Shown here one piece after another: positions 8,001-9,274 of a stretch of 9,274 nt of DNA. Origin of the DNA: CAZLNO01 sp964561005 (lineage in GTDB: Bacteria > Pseudomonadota > Alphaproteobacteria > Kiloniellales > Rhodovibrionaceae); NCBI GenBank assembly GCA_964561005.1, contig CAZLNO010000125.1, positions 1 through 9,274 of the forward strand, in the 5' to 3' direction. Position numbers and translations under genes: made by a program. The notes under the pieces were generated by a model. It was not told the DNA's origin. It saw nothing but the letters and a program-made list of their open reading frames with translations, and searched no databases. Numbering within the stretch: position 1 is the first letter of the stretch; every line of letters starts with the position of its first letter.

Positions 8001-8214
8001 CTTCGCCGTTTCTCACCGTGTCCAAGAGGACCCCCGCAGCCTGCCACAAAACCATGAACAATTCCCGAACACGAGCCGGCGCCGGCTCGGCGCGGACACC
8101 TGGTTTCCGTAGTTTCCGGAGGGTGGCCTCGCCGCGGGCAAGCCGCCGAACGGCCGTGGTGTCGCGACGGTCGTTGGCGGCTTGCTGCGCGAAGCCGCCC
8201 TGCGCGCGACGACG
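8001..8214. repeat. Intergenic repeat, copy A
   Basis: The stretch beginning CTTCGCCGTT at 8001 recurs from 9075. Over the first 62 or so bases I count four substitutions and one single-base indel, and similarity continues at a lower level to about 8214. It contains a perfect 16-bp palindrome (GAGCCGGC at 8073-8080 with GCCGGCTC at 8081-8088). Its REP-like second half has GCAAGCCGCC at 8138-8147 facing GGCGGCTTGC at 8176-8185. The core GGCAAGCCGCCGA (8137-8149) is found in all three copies in the window. The indel relative to copy B shifts every reading frame, so it is not coding. Confidence 0.85.
8056..8070. promoter_or_regulatory. lexA box: LexA-like box (GAAC-N7-GAAC) in repeat copy A
   Basis: GAACAATTCCCGAAC matches the direct-repeat GTTC-N7-GTTC form of the LexA/SOS box known from Alphaproteobacteria, read on the minus strand. 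It is about 410 bases upstream of zorA and 170 upstream of the module promoter at 8228, farther than usual for direct repression of either. A chance match is possible; recurrence in copy B adds weight but the copies share ancestry. Confidence 0.4.
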
Positions 8215-8227
8215 CTGCCCGCACTGC

Positions 8228-8256
8228 TTGACACCATCGCATGCGTGGGTAACGCT
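8228..8256 (+). promoter_or_regulatory. Candidate promoter for the structured RNA / xre leader
   Basis: A perfect TTGACA (8228-8233, within CTTGACA) is followed after 16-17 bases by TAACGCT (8250-8256), a weak -10. Transcription would start near 8262, exactly where the folded RNA region begins. The -35 and the position support it; the poor -10 is usual for GC-rich Alphaproteobacteria but lowers certainty. Confidence 0.45.
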
Positions 8257-8261
8257 GGTTG

Positions 8262-8510
8262 TCGGGAGTCGAAGGACTCCCGGGGGTGTCACAACCCCCA
8301 ACATCCAAGGTCGTCGTCGGCCCGCTTGGGTCGGCGGCGACTGGGTGGTACATAGCTCGCCGGGCGGCGCGTTCGCCCGGAACGGTGGCGTGTGACCGCC
8401 CAATGCCGCGGCCTGTGGAGACACGGGCCGGGAGCCGGTGGCGTATGTCCAGGGCGCCTGGCGCCTAAAGGCCATCGGACCTTTTGGATGTTGAAGGTTG
8501 TGACCTCCCG
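8262..8510 (+). ncRNA. Candidate structured leader RNA or small RNA, family not recognised
   Basis: Read on the plus strand this stretch closes into a multi-branch fold. The closing stem P1 pairs 8283-8285 with 8507-8509, 8288-8296 with 8496-8504 and 8299-8308 with 8484-8493, giving 22 pairs. Inside it, P2 is 8310-8323 with 8328-8341 (14 pairs, three of them G-U, four-base loop). P3 is 8342-8349 with 8395-8402, enclosing 8360-8366 with 8374-8380. P4 is 8403-8407 with 8440-8444, enclosing 8410-8417 with 8422-8429 under a GAGA (GNRA) loop. P5 is 8451-8457 with 8461-8466 with one bulge. P2, P3 and P4 abut without spare bases. The G-U pairs would be A-C mismatches on the other strand, so the fold favours a plus-strand transcript. 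A promoter-like element precedes it and a terminator-like hairpin and the xre ribosome-binding site follow. I do not recognise it as tmRNA, RNase P RNA, SRP RNA, 6S RNA or a common riboswitch. It could instead be a mobile element with inverted ends. Confidence 0.6.
8263..8282. promoter_or_regulatory. Perfect 8-bp inverted repeat at the predicted transcription start
   Basis: CGGGAGTC (8263-8270) and GACTCCCG (8275-8282) flank the four bases GAAG. Just after the candidate -10, this is a natural place for an operator bound by a dimeric XRE protein, possibly the one encoded at 8578 (autoregulation, inferred). As RNA it would be the first hairpin of the leader. Its left arm CGGGAG (8263-8268) can also pair with CTCCCG at 8505-8510. 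Confidence 0.5.
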
Positions 8511-8571
8511 GCCGCCGCGCCGCGCGTGGCTTCGGGGCGCGGCGGCGGTTTTCCGCTTGTCGTCCGGGAGG
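8504..8571 (+). promoter_or_regulatory. Candidate ribosome-binding-site sequester stem ahead of xre
   Basis: CCTCCCGG (8504-8511) is an exact 8-base complement of CCGGGAGG (8564-8571), which contains the GGGAGG ribosome-binding site of xre, six bases before its ATG. This pairing would enclose the terminator-like hairpin and hide the site. The same left arm is used by the long closing stem of the upstream RNA and can also pair with 8263-8268, so the alternatives exclude each other. That is the arrangement of a translational switch; this function is inferred. Confidence 0.45.
8511..8552 (+). terminator. GC-rich hairpin followed by TTTT, terminator or attenuator
   Basis: GCCGCCGCGCC (8511-8521) pairs perfectly with GGCGCGGCGGC (8536-8546) over 11 bp with a 14-base loop, followed by GG and TTTT (8549-8552). 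The stem is very stable but the T-run is short. It could give the 3' end of a free small RNA or attenuate transcription into xre, which starts 26 bases further on. Confidence 0.45.
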
Positions 8572-8577
8572 ATCGCC

Positions 8578-8979
8578 ATGACCCAGCCGCCCCGCCCGCC
8601 GCACCCCGGCCGGCCCGCCGACCCCGACACCGCCCGCGAAACCGAGGCCGCGCCCGACCCCGGCGCCGTGCTGCGCGGCCTGCGGCTGGCGAGCGGTCAG
8701 GACCCCGCCGCCTTCGCCGCCGCGCTGGGCCTGTCGGCGGATCGCCTGCACGCGCTGGAGCGCGGCGAGGCGGCACTGCCCTCGACGCTGCTGCCGCGCC
8801 TGGCCGAGGTGCTGGACGCGCCGCTGGAAACCCTGGTGGCGGAACTCTACGGCGTCCCCCACCGCGCCGCCGAGATGGAGGCCCTGGCCCGCGCCTACGC
8901 CGCCATCCCCACCCCCGCCCACCGCGAGGCCGTCCTGGCCCTGGCGCTCGCCCTCTCGGCGGAGGGGGAGGCGGGGTAG
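8578..8979 (+). CDS. XRE-family helix-turn-helix transcriptional regulator
   Basis: This 133-aa cytosolic protein has a Cro/CI-type DNA-binding domain at about 28-92. The helices include AVLRGLRLASG (30-40), PAAFAAALG (43-51), recognition helix SADRLHALERGEA (53-65) and LPSTLLPRLAEVLDA (67-81), with the usual Ala/Leu/Gly spacing and ERGE turn. A Pro-rich, probably disordered N-terminus (1-28) precedes it. A C-terminal helix pair (97-128, around ARAYAAIPTPAHREAVLALA) resembles the dimerisation tails of short alphaproteobacterial XRE proteins. The start is fixed by GGGAGG (8566-8571) six bases before the ATG; a longer frame from a GTG at 8392 runs through the structured leader and is rejected. 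The stop TAG lies inside the first bases (GTAGGG) of the following repeat, so the C-terminus may have been set by repeat insertion. It is transcribed divergently from zorA and may control itself or the zor operon; neither is shown. Its target is unknown. Confidence 0.82.
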   Translation: MTQPPRPPHPGRPADPDTARETEAAPDPGAVLRGLRLASGQDPAAFAAALGLSADRLHALERGEAALPSTLLPRLAEVLDAPLETLVAELYGVPHRAAEMEALARAYAAIPTPAHREAVLALALALSAEGEAG

Positions 8980-9074
8980 GGTGGCTTGTCTGTCGACCAG
9001 GCTTCGCCTTCGCCGCAGGCAAGCCGCCGAAGGCGGTTACCGCCGAACGGTCGTTGGCGGCTACGTGCTACATG
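8976..9074. repeat. Intergenic repeat, degenerate copy C
   Basis: It begins GTAGGGTGGCTT (8976-8987), like the REP-like half of copy B, and shares the core GGCAAGCCGCCGA (9018-9030) and GAACGGTCGTTGGCGGCT (9044-9061) with copy A. Inverted GCCGCC and GGCGGC segments give a local hairpin. The first half of the longer repeat, with the LexA-like box, is absent. It overlaps the xre stop codon and abuts copy B. Confidence 0.7.
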
Positions 9075-9128
9075 CTTCGCCGTTGCCCACCGTGTCCAAG
9101 AGCACCCCGCAGCCTGCCACAAAAACAT

Positions 9129-9143
9129 GAACAATTAACGAAC
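9129..9143. promoter_or_regulatory. lexA box: LexA-like box (GAAC-N7-GAAC) in repeat copy B
   Basis: GAACAATTAACGAAC keeps both GAAC halves and the 7-base spacing seen in copy A, while the last part of the spacer differs (AAC against CCC). No gene start lies close enough in the window for an obvious target, so function is uncertain. Confidence 0.35.
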
Positions 9144-9181
9144 ACGGGCCAAGGCCGGCTCGGAGCGGACGCCCGGCTTTC

Positions 9182-9267
9182 GTAGGGTGGCTTCGCCGAA
9201 GGCAAGCCGCCGACCGGTGGTGGTGCCGCGACGGTGATTGGTGGCTTGCTTCGCGAAGCCACCCTAC
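9182..9267. repeat. REP/BIME-like element with 14-bp perfect inverted ends
   Basis: GTAGGGTGGCTTCG (9182-9195) and CGAAGCCACCCTAC (9254-9267) are exact inverted copies bounding 86 bases. Inside the right end GTGGCTT (9241-9247) also pairs with AAGCCAC (9256-9262). The form is that of a palindromic extragenic repeat or a very small non-autonomous element; no flanking target duplication is evident. In copy A the matching ends have decayed. Confidence 0.7.
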
Positions 9268-9274
9268 GGGCTGG

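Larger units (their letters stand above)
9075..9274. repeat. Intergenic repeat, copy B (cut by window end)
   Basis: Starting CTTCGCCGTT at 9075, it aligns with copy A at 8001 in the same orientation. It also carries a GAAC-N7-GAAC box and a REP-like second half. It continues to the window edge. Together with copy A it brackets the structured RNA and xre as direct repeats about 1.07 kb apart. Confidence 0.85.

Noticed and set aside
8013..8060. Small minus-strand peptides sharing LWQAAG in both repeat copies
   Set aside because: A single-base indel between copies shifts the frame right after the shared segment, so coding conservation is not supported.
5677..8112. Plus-strand open frame (811 codons) antisense to zorA
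   Set aside because: It is a shadow of the ZorA coiled-coil codons, repetitive in Leu/Arg/Gly/Gln, and runs on through non-coding sequence.
8262..8510. Retron-like msr/msd RNA, suggested by the long inverted ends
   Set aside because: No reverse transcriptase gene is present in the window and the branched fold lacks the long msd hairpin.
8392..8577. Longer xre protein starting at the GTG at 8392
   Set aside because: The extra 62 codons run through the structured leader and terminator-like hairpin, whereas the ATG at 8578 has GGGAGG at ideal spacing.
8001..9274. CRISPR array or tandem-repeat toxin-antitoxin RNA
   Set aside because: Only two to three long diverged repeat copies with no regular short repeats and spacers.

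Overview
The window is high in GC throughout and looks like a chromosomal or plasmid accessory region of a high-GC proteobacterium. Two copies of a GAAC-N7-GAAC motif (the LexA-box form typical of Alphaproteobacteria) point weakly to that class; this is an inference and no marker gene is present.

Positions 347-7644 (minus strand) hold a complete, apparently intact four-gene type I Zorya anti-phage defence operon in the order zorA-zorB-zorC-zorD. ZorA (5641-7644) is a MotA/ExbB-like proton-channel subunit with a coiled-coil tail of about 400 residues. ZorB (4796-5644) is its MotB/OmpA-like stator partner. ZorC (3399-4799) is the EH-signature protein, and ZorD (347-3391) is a SNF2-type helicase with a large N-terminal region. 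zorA/zorB and zorB/zorC are joined by ATGA stop/start overlaps, and zorC/zorD are 7 bases apart, so this is a tightly coupled transcription unit. In the accepted model the ZorAB motor senses phage entry at the envelope and recruits or activates ZorC and ZorD in the cytoplasm to attack the invading DNA. I moved three starts on sequence grounds: zorA to 7644, zorB to 5644 and zorC to 4799.

Positions 7645-8227 lie between the operon and a divergent plus-strand module. They hold an AT-richer stretch that probably carries the zor promoter, then the first copy (8001-8214) of a roughly 200-base intergenic repeat.

Positions 8228-8979 hold the most unusual part of the window. A TTGACA promoter-like element is followed by a roughly 250-nt sequence that folds, on the plus strand only, into a closed multi-branch RNA. 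It has a long closing stem, a 14-bp hairpin with three G-U pairs, nested helices and a GAGA (GNRA) tetraloop. A terminator-like hairpin with TTTT follows. A perfect 8-base complement to the ribosome-binding site of a downstream XRE-family regulator gene (8578-8979) overlaps the closing stem. The layout is that of a cis-acting RNA switch or a terminated small RNA placed ahead of a regulator divergent from Zorya. I know of no described RNA that it matches.

Positions 8976-9274 hold two further copies of the intergenic repeat, one degenerate and one cut by the window end. The RNA-XRE module therefore sits between direct repeats. The repeats carry REP/BIME-like inverted repeats and, in the two fuller copies, the LexA-like box. 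Positions 1-346 downstream of zorD hold no convincing gene, only small repeats and hairpins.
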